In this document: positions 34,520 through 43,404 of the stretch, one piece after another
Position numbering within the stretch: position 1 is the stretch's first letter
Layout of the letters: each line of letters starts with the position of its first letter
From: Thioclava sp. GXIMD2076
GTDB taxonomy: Bacteria > Pseudomonadota > Alphaproteobacteria > Rhodobacterales > Rhodobacteraceae
DNA length: 64,000 nucleotides
Direction of reading: 5' to 3'
Assembly: GCF_037949795.1 (NCBI RefSeq)
Contig: NZ_CP149932.1
Location: 1,167,001 to 1,231,000 of the forward strand
Notes under the pieces: model-generated
Seen by the model: only the letters and a program-made list of their open reading frames with translations
The model's database searches: none
Told to the model about the DNA's origin: nothing
Translations under genes and position numbers: made by a program

Positions 34520-34736
34520 GCGTTCCTCTCCCTTGCCTAGACTGTGCCGTGCCTGTCTTTTGCCCGCCCTGCCGTCCGACCGAAAGGCCAAAGACTTCTG
34601 CCGCGCGGGAGACGCGGCCTCGGGCCTCTGCCTTCGGGCGGGATGCAGGCCAGCGGCCTGACAGACCGATGCCCTTTTACGGGAACATAAAGTTCCGCCT
34701 CTAGCATCCGATACACAGGCAAGGCTTTGCCCTGCC

Positions 34737-34750
34737 TTGATTTAGGTCAA
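34737..34750. promoter_or_regulatory. FNR/FnrL-type binding box upstream of petABC
   Basis: TTGAT-TTAG-GTCAA at 34737-34750 matches the FNR/FixK consensus TTGAT-N4-ATCAA with one base different. It lies between petR and petA, about 217 bases before the petA start codon, so oxygen-responsive control of the bc1 operon by FnrL or a FixK/Dnr-type regulator is plausible. A small stem CAAGGC-N8-GCCTTG (34719-34738) next to it may end petPR transcription. Confidence 0.55.
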
Positions 34751-34767
34751 GACAATGTGAAGAGGTC

Positions 34768-35481
34768 TCAATCGGGGCTGAGCATATAGCCCAGACCCCG
34801 CACCGTCTGCAGATAGCGCGGCTCCTTGGGGTCGCGCTCCAGCTTGCGGCGCAGGCGGGTGATCTGGACATCGATGGCGCGGTCGCCCGCTGCCTCGTCG
34901 GAGGCGGGCCGGTCGCGGGCCAGTTCCTCGATCAGATCGGTGCGCGAGACTACATCGCCCGGACGGGCGGCAAAGATCTTCATCAGGGCCATCTCGGTCG
35001 CGGTCAGACGGACGATCTCCTCGCCATCCCACAACTCCCCCCGGTCCTGATCATAGCGCAGATCGCCCAGATGCAGGAATTTCGGCCCCGAGACGGTCTC
35101 GGCGGGCACACGGCGCAGGATCGCATTGATTCTGAGCAGCAGCTCGCGCGGCTCGAACGGCTTGGCCAGATAGTCATCGGCCCCCGCCTCGAGCCCCTCG
35201 ATCCGGTCGCGGGTCTCGCCACGCGCGGTCAGCAGCAGGATCGGGGTGCGCAGCGTCTTGTGCAGGTCCATGGTCAGGCTGATCCCGTCCTCGCCGGGCA
35301 TCATGACATCGAGCACGATCAGGTTGAATTCGAGCCCTTCCAGCAGGCGGCGCGCATGGGCGGCATCGCGGGCGGTAGTAACGATAAAACCGTTACGCAT
35401 CAGGAATTTGCGCAAGAGCGAGCGGATACGCTCATCATCATCGACGATCAGCAGATGGGGCGCTGCGGGATCATAGGCCAT
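34768..35481 (-). CDS. petR: OmpR-family response regulator PetR
   Basis: A 237-residue two-domain regulator. The receiver (residues 9-120) has the acidic pair IVDDDERIR, the phospho-acceptor Asp in LIVLDVMMPGEDG and the conserved Lys in DYLAKPFEPREL. The C-terminal winged helix (about 140-235) ends with DRAIDVQITRLRRKLERDP and YLQTVRGLGYM, the OmpR/PhoB type. Its place between petP and petABC is the R. capsulatus petPR-petABC arrangement. No sensor kinase is nearby. The ATG overlaps the petP stop by one base (TGATG). Confidence 0.92.
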   Translation of the reverse strand: MAYDPAAPHLLIVDDDERIRSLLRKFLMRNGFIVTTARDAAHARRLLEGLEFNLIVLDVMMPGEDGISLTMDLHKTLRTPILLLTARGETRDRIEGLEAGADDYLAKPFEPRELLLRINAILRRVPAETVSGPKFLHLGDLRYDQDRGELWDGEEIVRLTATEMALMKIFAARPGDVVSRTDLIEELARDRPASDEAAGDRAIDVQITRLRRKLERDPKEPRYLQTVRGLGYMLSPD

Positions 35482-35981
35482 CAGCTGTTGTCTTTCATCG
35501 TCTGGTATTGCTCTTGCAGCTCGCGGTCCATCATCGCCTCCAGCACCTGACGGAAGCCCGCCACTGCCTGCGGCCCCGCCTGACGGTAGGCCGCACGCAT
35601 CCGCGCACGCTGCGCATCCGAGATCTCGCGCTCCAGCGCAAGGCCGGTATTGGTCAGATACAGATGGCGCTCGCGCTTGTCCTTGCGGCCCACGCGGTTG
35701 TCGACCAGCCCATCCTCGATCAGGGTGCGCAGAACGCGGTTGAGCGACTGTTTCGTCACCCCCAAAACCGACAGCAGCGCCGTCACCGTGAGCCCTGGCT
35801 GACGGTTGATGAAATGCAGCGCGCGGTGATGGGCACGACCATAGCCATGCTTGTCGAGAATCCGGTCGGGGTCGGATGTGAAGGCCCGATAGGCGAAAAA
35901 CATCGCCTCGATCCCTTTGCGCAATTGCTCGTCGGTCAGAAACAGAAGGGTCTCGCCGCCCTGTGATCCGATTTCCGCCAT
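35481..35981 (-). CDS. petP: MarR-family regulator PetP
   Basis: A 166-residue MarR-type winged-HTH protein: LTVTALLSVLGVTKQSLNRVLRTLIEDGLV (residues 65-95) is the recognition region, followed by the wing GRKDKRERHLYLTNTG, with N- and C-terminal dimerisation helices (RKGIEAMFFAYRAF and the QYQTMKDNS end). It matches PetP, the first gene of the petPR pair that precedes petABC in Rhodobacter. Overlaps petR by one base. A perfect inverted repeat lies in its own promoter spacer, suggesting autoregulation. Confidence 0.9.
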   Translation of the reverse strand: MAEIGSQGGETLLFLTDEQLRKGIEAMFFAYRAFTSDPDRILDKHGYGRAHHRALHFINRQPGLTVTALLSVLGVTKQSLNRVLRTLIEDGLVDNRVGRKDKRERHLYLTNTGLALEREISDAQRARMRAAYRQAGPQAVAGFRQVLEAMMDRELQEQYQTMKDNS

Positions 35982-36002
35982 GTCTCACCTCATTTTTTAC
36001 CG

Positions 36003-36031
36003 AGTTTACGTCAACGATGTTGACTTTCCAA
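36003..36031 (-). promoter_or_regulatory. petP promoter with a MarR-type operator in the spacer
   Basis: On the minus strand TTGGAA (36031-36026) and TAAACT (36008-36003) form a -35/-10 pair with exactly 17 bases between. The spacer holds GTCAAC-GAT-GTTGAC (36010-36024), a perfect 6-bp inverted repeat. Binding here by a dimeric MarR protein such as PetP would block RNA polymerase. Confidence 0.6.
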
Positions 36032-36069
36032 GGATGGATTGGTAGCGGATCGGCATGTTTTGCGTAATT

Positions 36070-36090
36070 TTGTGATTTTATGGATCACAA
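36070..36090. promoter_or_regulatory. Inverted repeat upstream of ilvE
   Basis: TTGTGAT (36070-36076) and ATCACAA (36084-36090) form a perfect 7-bp inverted repeat with a 7-base spacer, 41 bases before the ilvE start. The half-sites recall CRP, but the spacing is wrong for it. The binding protein is unknown. Confidence 0.5.
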
Positions 36091-36131
36091 TATCGCAACT
36101 AATGAAAAGTAAGCTAGGACAGGAGGTTGAA

Positions 36132-37001
36132 ATGGCCGGTGCTTATGATGATCGCGATGGAAAGATCTGGATGGATGGCCAGCTGGTCGACTGGCGCGAT
36201 GCCAAGGTCCATATCCTGAGCCATGCCATGCATTACGCCTCCTCCGTCTTCGAGGGCGAGCGCTGCTATAATGGCAAGATCTTCAAATGCCGCGCGCATT
36301 CGGAGCGTCTGATCGAGTCGGGCCGCCTGATCGATATGGAGATCCCCTATACGCCGGAAGAGCTCGATGCCGCGAAATATGCGGTGCTCGAGGCCAATGG
36401 CTGGTCGGATGCCTATGTGCGGGCGGTGGCCTTCCGCGGCGCGGGGCTGGATATGGGCGTATCGGCTGCGCGCAATCCGGTGCAGGTGGCGGTGATCGCA
36501 TGGGAATGGGGCAGCTATTACGGCGATGCCAAATGGGAGGGCGCCAAGCTCGATATCGCGAAATGGGCGCGTCCCGACCCGCGCACCATTCCGGTGCAGG
36601 CCAAGGCCTCGGGTCTTTATATGATCTGCACCATGTCCAAACATGCCGCCGAAGCCAAGGGGTGCTCGGATGCGCTGTTCCTTGACTGGCGCGGCAATGT
36701 GGCTGAGGCCACCGGCGCCAATATCTTCTTCGTCAAGGATGGCGAGATCCACACGCCGCTGGCGGATTGCTTCCTGAACGGGCTGACCCGCCAGACCATC
36801 ATCGTCTTGGCGCGCGAGAAGGGGATCACCGTGCATGAGCGCCGGATCAACCCGCTGGAACTGCCCTCGTTCGACGAGTGCTTCCTGACCGGCACGGCCG
36901 CCGAGGTGACCCCCGTGGCCCAGATCGGCGAGACCACCTTCACGGTGGGGCCGGTCGCACGGGCGCTCTCGGATGCCTATGAGACGCTGGTGCGCAGCTG
37001 A
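36132..37001 (+). CDS. ilvE: Branched-chain amino acid aminotransferase
   Basis: A 289-residue fold-type IV PLP enzyme catalysing the last step of Leu, Ile and Val synthesis with glutamate. HAMHYASSVFEGERCY (residues 31-46) is the class IV start, the PLP Lys is Lys158 in VQAKASGLY, and GNVAEATGANIFFVKDGEIHTP plus FLTGTAAEVTPV are the later signatures. The ATG at 36132 is preceded by AGGAGG; a frame starting at 36039 lacks one. It is divergent from petPR, has a palindromic element in its leader and a two-way terminator after it. Confidence 0.95.
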   Translation: MAGAYDDRDGKIWMDGQLVDWRDAKVHILSHAMHYASSVFEGERCYNGKIFKCRAHSERLIESGRLIDMEIPYTPEELDAAKYAVLEANGWSDAYVRAVAFRGAGLDMGVSAARNPVQVAVIAWEWGSYYGDAKWEGAKLDIAKWARPDPRTIPVQAKASGLYMICTMSKHAAEAKGCSDALFLDWRGNVAEATGANIFFVKDGEIHTPLADCFLNGLTRQTIIVLAREKGITVHERRINPLELPSFDECFLTGTAAEVTPVAQIGETTFTVGPVARALSDAYETLVRS

Positions 37002-37020
37002 TCGACACTCCCGCAATTGA

Positions 37021-37052
37021 AAAAAAGGCGCATCCTCCCCGATGCGCCTTTT
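37021..37052. terminator. Bidirectional terminator between ilvE and a convergent small gene
   Basis: GGCGCATC (37027-37034) pairs with GATGCGCC (37041-37048) across CTCCCC. A6 precedes and TTTT follows, so it can end transcription from both sides. Confidence 0.85.
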
Positions 37053-37077
37053 ATCTTTGCGTCAACCCGTCTTTGCG

Positions 37078-37272
37078 TCACACAGTGCCGAGCCCGTGAT
37101 GGGCGATCCGCATGAAATGCATCACCCGTTGCTGTGCGTTGGATTTGCGCGGGCGCTGCAGAAGGGCGCGGGTATTGCGCGCCATCTGCCCGTCAAGATC
37201 GAGCTTCAGGAACCGGCGGCAGCGGCTGTTGTCGGTGCGTGTCGGGATATGGTCCAGAACATGTTTGGTCAT
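37078..37272 (-). CDS. Small basic protein of unknown function
   Basis: A 64-residue protein starting MTKHVLDHIPTRTDNSRC and rich in Arg, His and Lys, with one central LDLDGQMARNTRALLQR segment likely to be helical. The start at 37272 is chosen because AAGGAGG lies 8 bases upstream; the frame is open to 37362 but that extension has no ribosome site. It ends against a two-way terminator shared with ilvE, which supports it being a real transcribed gene. I recognise no family. Confidence 0.5.
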   Translation of the reverse strand: MTKHVLDHIPTRTDNSRCRRFLKLDLDGQMARNTRALLQRPRKSNAQQRVMHFMRIAHHGLGTV

Positions 37273-37377
37273 AGCAGGGTCCTCCTTCCCCGCCGTGACC
37301 ATAGCACGAAAAAGGTCCGCATCGGAATTAATTTTCCCGAAGGTTGATCGGCGGGAAACCATGATCGCAAAGAACGC

Positions 37378-38319
37378 TCAGCCCTGTGGGGTCTGGGCCT
37401 TGCGCTGGCGGTCGCGCTGCAGGCCCAGCTGGCGCTCGCGCCAGATGATCAGGATGCCCGCAAAGATGATCACAGCCGCCCCGATCAGTGTCATGCTGGT
37501 GGGGATCTCGGAGAAGAAGACGAAGCCGATGATAAGCGCGAAGATCATCGAGGCGTAATCGAAGGGCGCGACGATAGAGGCCGGCGCGAAACGGTAGGCC
37601 GAAGTCAGCAGGATCTGTCCCACGCCACCCAGAAGCCCCGCAAGGATCAGGAAGCTGGTGTCGCGCAGGCTTGGCAGGACCCAGCCGAAGGGAATGGTGA
37701 CCAGCGACAGCACGGTCGAGGTGATGGTGAACCAGAAGACGATGGCCGAGGTCCGCTCGGTCGCCACGATCTTGCGGATGAAGACCTGTGCCAGAGCCGC
37801 GCAAAGCGCGCCGGTCAGCGCCATCATCGCCCCGAAGGCCTGTGCATCCGAGGTGTCGCCCAGATCGCCCAGATTGGGGTAGAGCACAATCAGCACACCT
37901 GCCAGACCGATGGCCACGGTGGTCAGACGGAACACCCTTACCTCCTCGCCCAGAAACATCGAGGCAAGGATGACCACCAGAAGGGGTGTGGCATAGGTAA
38001 TCGCGGTCAGCTCGGGCAGGGGCAGGAGACCGAGGGCCGCGAAGTTCAGTGCCATCGCTGCCGTGCCCGCGATCCCGCGCCAGAAATGGCCCAAGGGACT
38101 GGCGACCTGAAAGCCCACCCGCAGCTGACCGCGCATGGCCAGCCAGACCACGATCACCGGAATGGCGAAGAAGGACCGGAAGAACACCGTCTCGCCCGCA
38201 GGGACCGTATCGGCCGTGGCCTTGATCAGCGAGGACATCACGATAAACGCCAGCACGGAGACGGTCTTCAGGACGATACCTGTCAGGGGAGAAAGCTGGG
38301 CGTCGGAACTGTCGGGCAT
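37378..38319 (-). CDS. DMT-superfamily (EamA) membrane transporter
   Basis: A 313-residue protein with ten hydrophobic helices in two EamA repeats. VFFRSFFAIPVIVVWLA opens the first repeat, and AFGAMMALTGALCAALAQVFIRKI begins the second; LNFAALGLLPLPELTAITYATPLL is typical of the family. The C-terminal tail is basic (RERQLGLQRDRQRKAQ). Substrate is not evident; relatives export amino acids or other metabolites. The start at 38319 follows the queG stop by 32 bases. It probably belongs to the same unit as queG. Confidence 0.85.
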   Translation of the reverse strand: MPDSSDAQLSPLTGIVLKTVSVLAFIVMSSLIKATADTVPAGETVFFRSFFAIPVIVVWLAMRGQLRVGFQVASPLGHFWRGIAGTAAMALNFAALGLLPLPELTAITYATPLLVVILASMFLGEEVRVFRLTTVAIGLAGVLIVLYPNLGDLGDTSDAQAFGAMMALTGALCAALAQVFIRKIVATERTSAIVFWFTITSTVLSLVTIPFGWVLPSLRDTSFLILAGLLGGVGQILLTSAYRFAPASIVAPFDYASMIFALIIGFVFFSEIPTSMTLIGAAVIIFAGILIIWRERQLGLQRDRQRKAQTPQG

Positions 38320-38351
38320 GGGCGCGGTCCTTGGAATACTAAGCTTGGCTA

Positions 38352-39419
38352 TCACGCTTTCTTCAGCTGTTCCAAGGCCCAATGCGCTGCATCGCTGACA
38401 GTTTCATCCGCATCCTGCGTAAGCTCCTGCACCTGCCCGATAAAGTCGCGCCTGCCGGAATTGCCCATCGCGTAAAGCACATTGCGCACCATCCGGTTGC
38501 GCCCGATGCGCTTGATGGGCGAGCCGGAAAACCGCTCGCGGAAGGCTGTGTCATCGAGGGCTGCCAGATCGGCCAGATCGGGCGCGCGGTGGGGGCCGTG
38601 ATAGCGCATCTCGCGCGCCTCGGCGGCAAACTTGTTCCATGGACAGGCGGCCAGACAGTCATCGCAACCATAGATCCTATTGCCCATCATGGCGCGCAGA
38701 TCATGGGGCACGGGGCCCTTATGCTCGATCGTCAGATAGGAGATGCAGCGGCGCGCATCGAGGCGGTAGGGTGCGGGGAAGGCATTGGTGGGGCAGGCAT
38801 CCAGACAGGCGCGGCACGAGCCGCAATGGCCGGTATCGGGCGCATCGGGCGTCAAGGGGATCGTCGTGAAGATCGCCCCCAGAAAGAACCACGATCCCAG
38901 ATCGCGCCCCAGAAGGTTGGTATGTTTGCCCTGCCAGCCGAGCCCTGCCGCCTGTGCCAAGGGCTTTTCCATCACGGGGGCGGTATCGACAAACACCTTG
39001 ATCTGCGGATCATCGCCCAGCGTTGCTGCCTCGTCCATCAGCCAGCGGCCCACGCGTTTGAGCCGCTTTTTCACCAGATCATGGTAATCCTTGCCCTGCG
39101 CATAGACCGAGATCCCGCCCTGTTCGGGGTGGTTCAGCACCTCCATCGGGTCATGGTCCGGCGTATAGGTCTCGGCCAGCATGATGACCGATCGCGCCTC
39201 GGGCCAGAGCGTATCGGGCGCGCCGCGCCAGTTCATGCGCTCTTCCATCCAGCCCATATCGCCGTGATAGCCCGCCTCGACAAAGGCGCGCAGGCGCTCC
39301 ATCGCCTCGGGGATCGCATCGGGGCGGGTGATGCCCATCTTGGAGAACCCTTCGGCCAGCGCCTGTGCGTTCAGGCGCTCCTTCAGCCGGGCATAGGGAT
39401 CAGAAGTCAAGCTCGGCAT
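38352..39419 (-). CDS. queG: Epoxyqueuosine reductase
   Basis: A 355-residue cobalamin- and Fe-S-dependent enzyme making queuosine in tRNA from epoxyqueuosine. Two 4Fe-4S motifs are present: [16 protein letters not shown] (near residue 195) and [14 protein letters not shown] (near 250). The N-terminal [17 protein letters not shown] and [18 protein letters not shown] match QueG. The C-terminal stretch (from about 300) resembles a HEAT-like repeat ([20 protein letters not shown]). The start overlaps the end of the GST gene by 20 bases. No other que genes are in the window. Confidence 0.95.
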   Translation of the reverse strand: MPSLTSDPYARLKERLNAQALAEGFSKMGITRPDAIPEAMERLRAFVEAGYHGDMGWMEERMNWRGAPDTLWPEARSVIMLAETYTPDHDPMEVLNHPEQGGISVYAQGKDYHDLVKKRLKRVGRWLMDEAATLGDDPQIKVFVDTAPVMEKPLAQAAGLGWQGKHTNLLGRDLGSWFFLGAIFTTIPLTPDAPDTGHCGSCRACLDACPTNAFPAPYRLDARRCISYLTIEHKGPVPHDLRAMMGNRIYGCDDCLAACPWNKFAAEAREMRYHGPHRAPDLADLAALDDTAFRERFSGSPIKRIGRNRMVRNVLYAMGNSGRRDFIGQVQELTQDADETVSDAAHWALEQLKKA

Positions 39420-40065
39420 ACTGCGGGCTGGGCCGCATCCCCGGAAGCTGGTCGGCCAGAAGCGAGCGGAAGGCGGGGCGCGATTTGATCTTGGCGTACC
39501 AGTCCTTCACATTGCGCGAGCGGTTCCAGTCCACATCCGAGATGTAATCGAGGCAGCTCAGATGCGCGGCGGCAGTGAAATCGGCCAGAGACATCATATC
39601 GCCCGCAAGCCAGCGGCGCTCGTTGAGGAGCCAGTCCATGTAATCGATATGGTATTTGATCGCGGCCAGGCCCCCCTTGACCGTGCGGCTGTCGGGATAG
39701 CCCTCCTTGCGCACCTTCTTCCAGACGCGCTCGTTCATGATGGGGCCGGAGACCTCCGCGTTGAACTTGTCATCGAACCAGCTGCACAGGCGGCGCACCT
39801 CGTAGCGGCCCATCGCATCTTGCGGAAGCAGGCGCGGCTCGGGGGCGATCTCGTCGAGGAACTCGCAGATGGCCTGGCTTTCGGTCATCAGCATGCCCTC
39901 ATAGCGCAGGATCGGCACTTTTCCGGCAGGGTTACGGCGCATCAGATCGTTGGATTTCTCCCAATACCGCTCTTCGACCAGCTCGACTTCCATCCGCTTT
40001 TCCGCAAGCGTCAGGCGCACTTTACGGCAATAGGGCGACAGCGTCATATGGTAGAGCCGGTTCAT
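39400..40065 (-). CDS. Glutathione S-transferase family protein
   Basis: A 221-residue GST. The thioredoxin-like N-terminal domain has [17 protein letters not shown] (residues 8-24) with a Ser-Pro-Tyr-Cys turn, the cis-Pro in AGKVPIL and the Glu-Ser in [11 protein letters not shown] that bind glutathione. The C-terminal helical domain includes [20 protein letters not shown], with the N-capping Asp. It lies upstream of and overlaps queG, an arrangement common in alphaproteobacteria. The start at 40065 is decided by family alignment; the frame is open upstream. Substrate unknown. Confidence 0.9.
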   Translation of the reverse strand: MNRLYHMTLSPYCRKVRLTLAEKRMEVELVEERYWEKSNDLMRRNPAGKVPILRYEGMLMTESQAICEFLDEIAPEPRLLPQDAMGRYEVRRLCSWFDDKFNAEVSGPIMNERVWKKVRKEGYPDSRTVKGGLAAIKYHIDYMDWLLNERRWLAGDMMSLADFTAAAHLSCLDYISDVDWNRSRNVKDWYAKIKSRPAFRSLLADQLPGMRPSPQYAELDF

Positions 40066-40123
40066 CTTCACCTCTTCTGGCGGTTGGGGGCAGATCCGGT
40101 GATACGCGGGAATGCGGGACTGT

Positions 40124-40480
40124 TCAATCCTTGCCTGATTCGCGGCGTTTTTTCGGTTTTTTCGGATTGGGGGCGGGGATCGCCTCATGGGCCGTGCGGA
40201 TCAGCCCCATCAGCCAGTCCCCGTCCTCCCACAGATCGGGGTCGATCCGGTAATAGCCCTGCGCGCCTTTCACAGGGCTGTCCTTGACGGGATCGTGGCC
40301 CGTGCCCTCGATATAGGCGCCGATTTCGGGCAGGGGGCGCAGGAACAGCGCGTCATTGATCAGGAAGGCCACGCATTTGACATCCGTATAGACGCCATAG
40401 CCGCCAAACATCCGCTTCGTATGGACGCGGCCCTCGAGCTGTTCGCGCAGGAACAGCTCGATATCGGGAGAGACGGGCAT
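40124..40480 (-). CDS. TfoX N-terminal domain protein
   Basis: A 118-residue protein consisting of the TfoX/Sxy N-terminal domain: residues 20-35 read VHTKRMFGGYGVYTD, followed by AFLINDALFLRP. The C-terminal TfoX domain is missing, and instead a YYRIDPDLWEDGDWLMGLI segment leads to a Lys/Arg-rich tail. Stand-alone N-terminal forms are common and of unknown function, not necessarily linked to competence. It starts immediately after the recR stop. Confidence 0.8.
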   Translation of the reverse strand: MPVSPDIELFLREQLEGRVHTKRMFGGYGVYTDVKCVAFLINDALFLRPLPEIGAYIEGTGHDPVKDSPVKGAQGYYRIDPDLWEDGDWLMGLIRTAHEAIPAPNPKKPKKRRESGKD

Positions 40481-41080
40481 CTAGAACTTGCGGCGGGCTT
40501 TCAGCGCCGCGCCGATGGTGCCGTCATCGAGATAATCCAGCTCGCCGCCAATCGGCACGCCCTGCGCCAGCGTGCTGACATTGATCTCGCGCGCCTCCAG
40601 CGCCTCGGCGATATAATGGGCGGTGGTCTGGCCCTCGATCGTGGCATTGAGCGCCAGGATCACCTCGGTCACGTTCTCCGCGCTGATCCGGTCGAGAAGT
40701 TTGGGGATGCCCAGCTCGTCGGGGCCTACGCTATCGAGCGCCGAGAGCGTGCCGCCCAGCACATGGTAGCGCCCCTTGAAAGCCTGACCGCGCTCCATGG
40801 CCCAGAGATCGGCCACGCTTTCCACGACGCAGATCTCGCCGGTGGCGCGGCGCGGATCGGTGCAGATCTCGCAGATCTCGCCCGTTCCGATATTGCCACA
40901 GATGGTGCATTCGCGGGCATGCGCCGCCACCTCGCCCATTGCCCGCGACAGAGGCGCCATCAGCCCCTCGCGCCGCGTGAGCATGTGCAGCACGGCGCGC
41001 CGCGCGGATCGCGGCCCGAGCCCCGGCAGGCGGGACATCAGCGCAATCAGCGCCTCGATTTCGTCGCGGGGCCCGGCCAT
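40481..41080 (-). CDS. recR: Recombination mediator RecR
   Basis: A 199-residue protein: N-terminal helix-hairpin-helix ([18 protein letters not shown], residues 14-31), a zinc finger [16 protein letters not shown] (57-72), and a Toprim domain beginning [17 protein letters not shown] and running to about 175. RecR works with RecF/RecO to load RecA at gaps. It is in the conserved dnaX-ebfC-recR cluster, and 4 bases separate its start from the ebfC stop. Confidence 0.96.
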   Translation of the reverse strand: MAGPRDEIEALIALMSRLPGLGPRSARRAVLHMLTRREGLMAPLSRAMGEVAAHARECTICGNIGTGEICEICTDPRRATGEICVVESVADLWAMERGQAFKGRYHVLGGTLSALDSVGPDELGIPKLLDRISAENVTEVILALNATIEGQTTAHYIAEALEAREINVSTLAQGVPIGGELDYLDDGTIGAALKARRKF

Positions 41081-41084
41081 CAGG

Positions 41085-41438
41085 TCAGATCGGCAGGTTC
41101 ATATCGGCCGGAAGACCCATATCCTGCAGCATCTTTTTCTGCTCTTCCTGCGCGCGGACCTTGGCACGCGATTGCGCATCCTTGATCGCTGCCATGATCA
41201 GGTCCTCGACCACCTCTTTCTCGGAGGCCACGAGGATCGAAGGGTCGATATCGAGGCCAAGAAGATCGCCCGAAACGGCGGCGCGCACCTTCACGAGGCC
41301 CATGCCGGCTTCACCGGTGACCTCGATCTTCTGCATCTCTTCCTGCAGGCCCTGCACGCGTTCCTGCATTTCCTTGGCCTGTTTCATCATCTTGGCCATG
41401 TCGCCAAGACCGCCCAGGCCGCCCATACCTTTGAACAT
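41085..41438 (-). CDS. ebfC: YbaB/EbfC nucleoid-associated protein
   Basis: A 117-residue DNA-binding protein: Gly/Met-rich start ([17 protein letters not shown]), a long helix [19 protein letters not shown] and beta strands [19 protein letters not shown], then [16 protein letters not shown]. It forms dimeric tweezers that bind DNA and influence nucleoid structure and expression. It lies 15 bases after dnaX with AAAGGAG just before its ATG. Confidence 0.95.
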   Translation of the reverse strand: MFKGMGGLGGLGDMAKMMKQAKEMQERVQGLQEEMQKIEVTGEAGMGLVKVRAAVSGDLLGLDIDPSILVASEKEVVEDLIMAAIKDAQSRAKVRAQEEQKKMLQDMGLPADMNLPI

Positions 41439-41453
41439 CGGGGTTCTCCTTTC

Positions 41454-43319
41454 TCAGTGATCCTCGAAGGGATCCCATTCATCTTCGACTTCGTGCAGGA
41501 CGGTATCCTGCATCTCTTGCGCGATCTCCTCCGAAGAGGTGATCTTCTCGAATTTCACGCCCTCGAATGTGGCAAAGATCGCCTGCACCAGAGGGTTGTC
41601 CATCGCGGCTTTCTCGGCGATGCGCCGGTCGGCATCGCGCATCTCGGCAATGGTCTCGGCGCCACCCTCGTTGACAACCGACACGCCCCAGCGTTGTCCC
41701 GTCCAGTTCTGGAGGCGTTGCGCCAGATGGGCGGCCAGCGATGTCGGCGCGCGTTCTGCGGGCTGGAATTCGATGAGGCCCGGGCGATAGCGCACGAGGC
41801 GCAACCCGTTTTCCACATCCATCAGCAGCGTCATGTCCCGCATCCGGCGGATCAGGTCGACGACCTTCTCGAATGTGTCGAACCGTGCCAGCGCTTCCTC
41901 GGCAGAGGGCTGGCTCGCCACCGCCAGATTGCCTGCCGCAACGATGGGCTGACCAAAGCGTGCCCGCATCGTGGTGGCATAAGGATGGATCGCCATCACC
42001 TGACCATTGCCGGACATGGTCGGCCCATGCACCGGCCCGCCCGAGGGCGCAGCGCCACCCATGCCACCAGAAGGAGCGCCACCCGCAGGGGCACCTCCGC
42101 CCGCGCCACCACCACCCGTGGGGGGCTTTACCCCCGGCCCGTCCTGAATACGGCGCAATAGCGCCTCGGGGTCGGGGAGGTCGGCCACATGGGTCACACG
42201 GATCACCGCCATCTCGGCGGCCATCATCGCGTTGGGGGCCGAGGAGACCTCCTCGATGGCCTTCAAGAGCATCTGCCAGAGCCGCGTCAGCACCCGCATC
42301 GGGATCTTCTCGGCCATGCCCATGCCACGATCCCGCTCGTCGGGGGGGATGGTCGGGTCTTCGGCAGCATCGGGCGTGATCTTGATGACCGAGACCCAAT
42401 GGGTGATCTCGGCCAGATCGCGCAGGATCGCCATCGGATCGGCGCCATCGGCATATTGCCCCGCGATCTCGGTCAACGCGCCTGCGGCATCGCCCTTGAG
42501 GATCATGTCGAACAGATCAAGCACGCGGCCACGGTCGGCCAGACCCAGCATCGCACGGACCTGATCGGCGGTGGTCTCGCCCGCGCCATGCGAGATGGCC
42601 TGATCCATCAGCGACATCGCATCGCGCGCCGAGCCTTCGGCGGCGCGGGCAATCAGCGCCAGCGCATCGGCGTTGATCTGGGCATTTTCCTTGGCGGCCA
42701 CCTTGGTGAGATAGTCGATCATCACCTCCGGCTCGATCCGGCGCAGGTCGAACCGCTGGCAGCGCGACAGAACCGTCACCGGAACCTTGCGGATCTCGGT
42801 GGTGGCAAAGATGAATTTCACATGGGCAGGCGGCTCTTCCAGCGTCTTCAACAAGGCGTTGAAGGCGTTGGTCGAGAGCATGTGCACTTCGTCGATGATA
42901 TAGACTTTGTAGCGGGCCGAGGCCGCGCGGTAATGCACGCTCTCGATGATCTCGCGGATATCATCGACCCCGGTGCGCGAGGCCGCGTCCATCTCCATCA
43001 CATCGACATGGCGGCCTTCCGCGATGGCGCGGCAATGCTCGCATACCCCGCAAGGTTCGGTGGTGGGGCCACCCTTGCCATCGGCGCCGATACAGTTGAG
43101 ACCCTTGGCGATGATCCGCGCGGTGGTGGTTTTGCCCACACCGCGGATGCCCGTCATGACAAAGGCATGCGCGATCCGGTCCGCCGCAAAGGCATTCTTG
43201 AGGGTGCGCACCATCGCCTCCTGACCGATCAGATCGGCAAAGGTGGCGGGGCGGTATTTACGGGCCAGAACCTGATAGCCGCCTTTTTCGGGGGCGTCGG
43301 TTCCCATCGCGTCTGTCAT
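41454..43319 (-). CDS. dnaX: DNA polymerase III subunits gamma/tau
   Basis: A 621-residue clamp-loader ATPase. Walker A GIRGVGKTTTARIIAKG (near residue 50), a zinc module with CGVCEHC, the DEVHMLS Walker B, and sensor 1 ILSRCQRFDLR are in order. The central part has a Gly/Pro-rich linker (GGGGAGGGAPAGG) and a C-terminal tau-like region ending EVEDEWDPFEDH. I saw no A-rich slippery heptamer in the second half, so a programmed gamma-forming frameshift is not indicated. The start at 43319 (MTDAMGTD) is preferred to one at 43418. Conserved with ebfC and recR. Confidence 0.95.
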   Translation of the reverse strand: MTDAMGTDAPEKGGYQVLARKYRPATFADLIGQEAMVRTLKNAFAADRIAHAFVMTGIRGVGKTTTARIIAKGLNCIGADGKGGPTTEPCGVCEHCRAIAEGRHVDVMEMDAASRTGVDDIREIIESVHYRAASARYKVYIIDEVHMLSTNAFNALLKTLEEPPAHVKFIFATTEIRKVPVTVLSRCQRFDLRRIEPEVMIDYLTKVAAKENAQINADALALIARAAEGSARDAMSLMDQAISHGAGETTADQVRAMLGLADRGRVLDLFDMILKGDAAGALTEIAGQYADGADPMAILRDLAEITHWVSVIKITPDAAEDPTIPPDERDRGMGMAEKIPMRVLTRLWQMLLKAIEEVSSAPNAMMAAEMAVIRVTHVADLPDPEALLRRIQDGPGVKPPTGGGGAGGGAPAGGAPSGGMGGAAPSGGPVHGPTMSGNGQVMAIHPYATTMRARFGQPIVAAGNLAVASQPSAEEALARFDTFEKVVDLIRRMRDMTLLMDVENGLRLVRYRPGLIEFQPAERAPTSLAAHLAQRLQNWTGQRWGVSVVNEGGAETIAEMRDADRRIAEKAAMDNPLVQAIFATFEGVKFEKITSSEEIAQEMQDTVLHEVEDEWDPFEDH

Positions 43320-43404
43320 GACCTCTCCTTTGGTTGGCGCCAATCTAGGGATTGGGCCGCCTGCGGGCAAGGTGCGATCACTCGCCTGTTGGGAATGACG
43401 CGGC

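Noticed and set aside
36070..36090. CRP-cAMP site before ilvE
   Set aside because: TGTGA and TCACA are present, but with 9 bases between instead of 6, so the classic CRP spacing is not met.
41454..43319. Programmed frameshift in dnaX
   Set aside because: No A-rich slippery heptamer with a following hairpin was seen in the second half of the gene.
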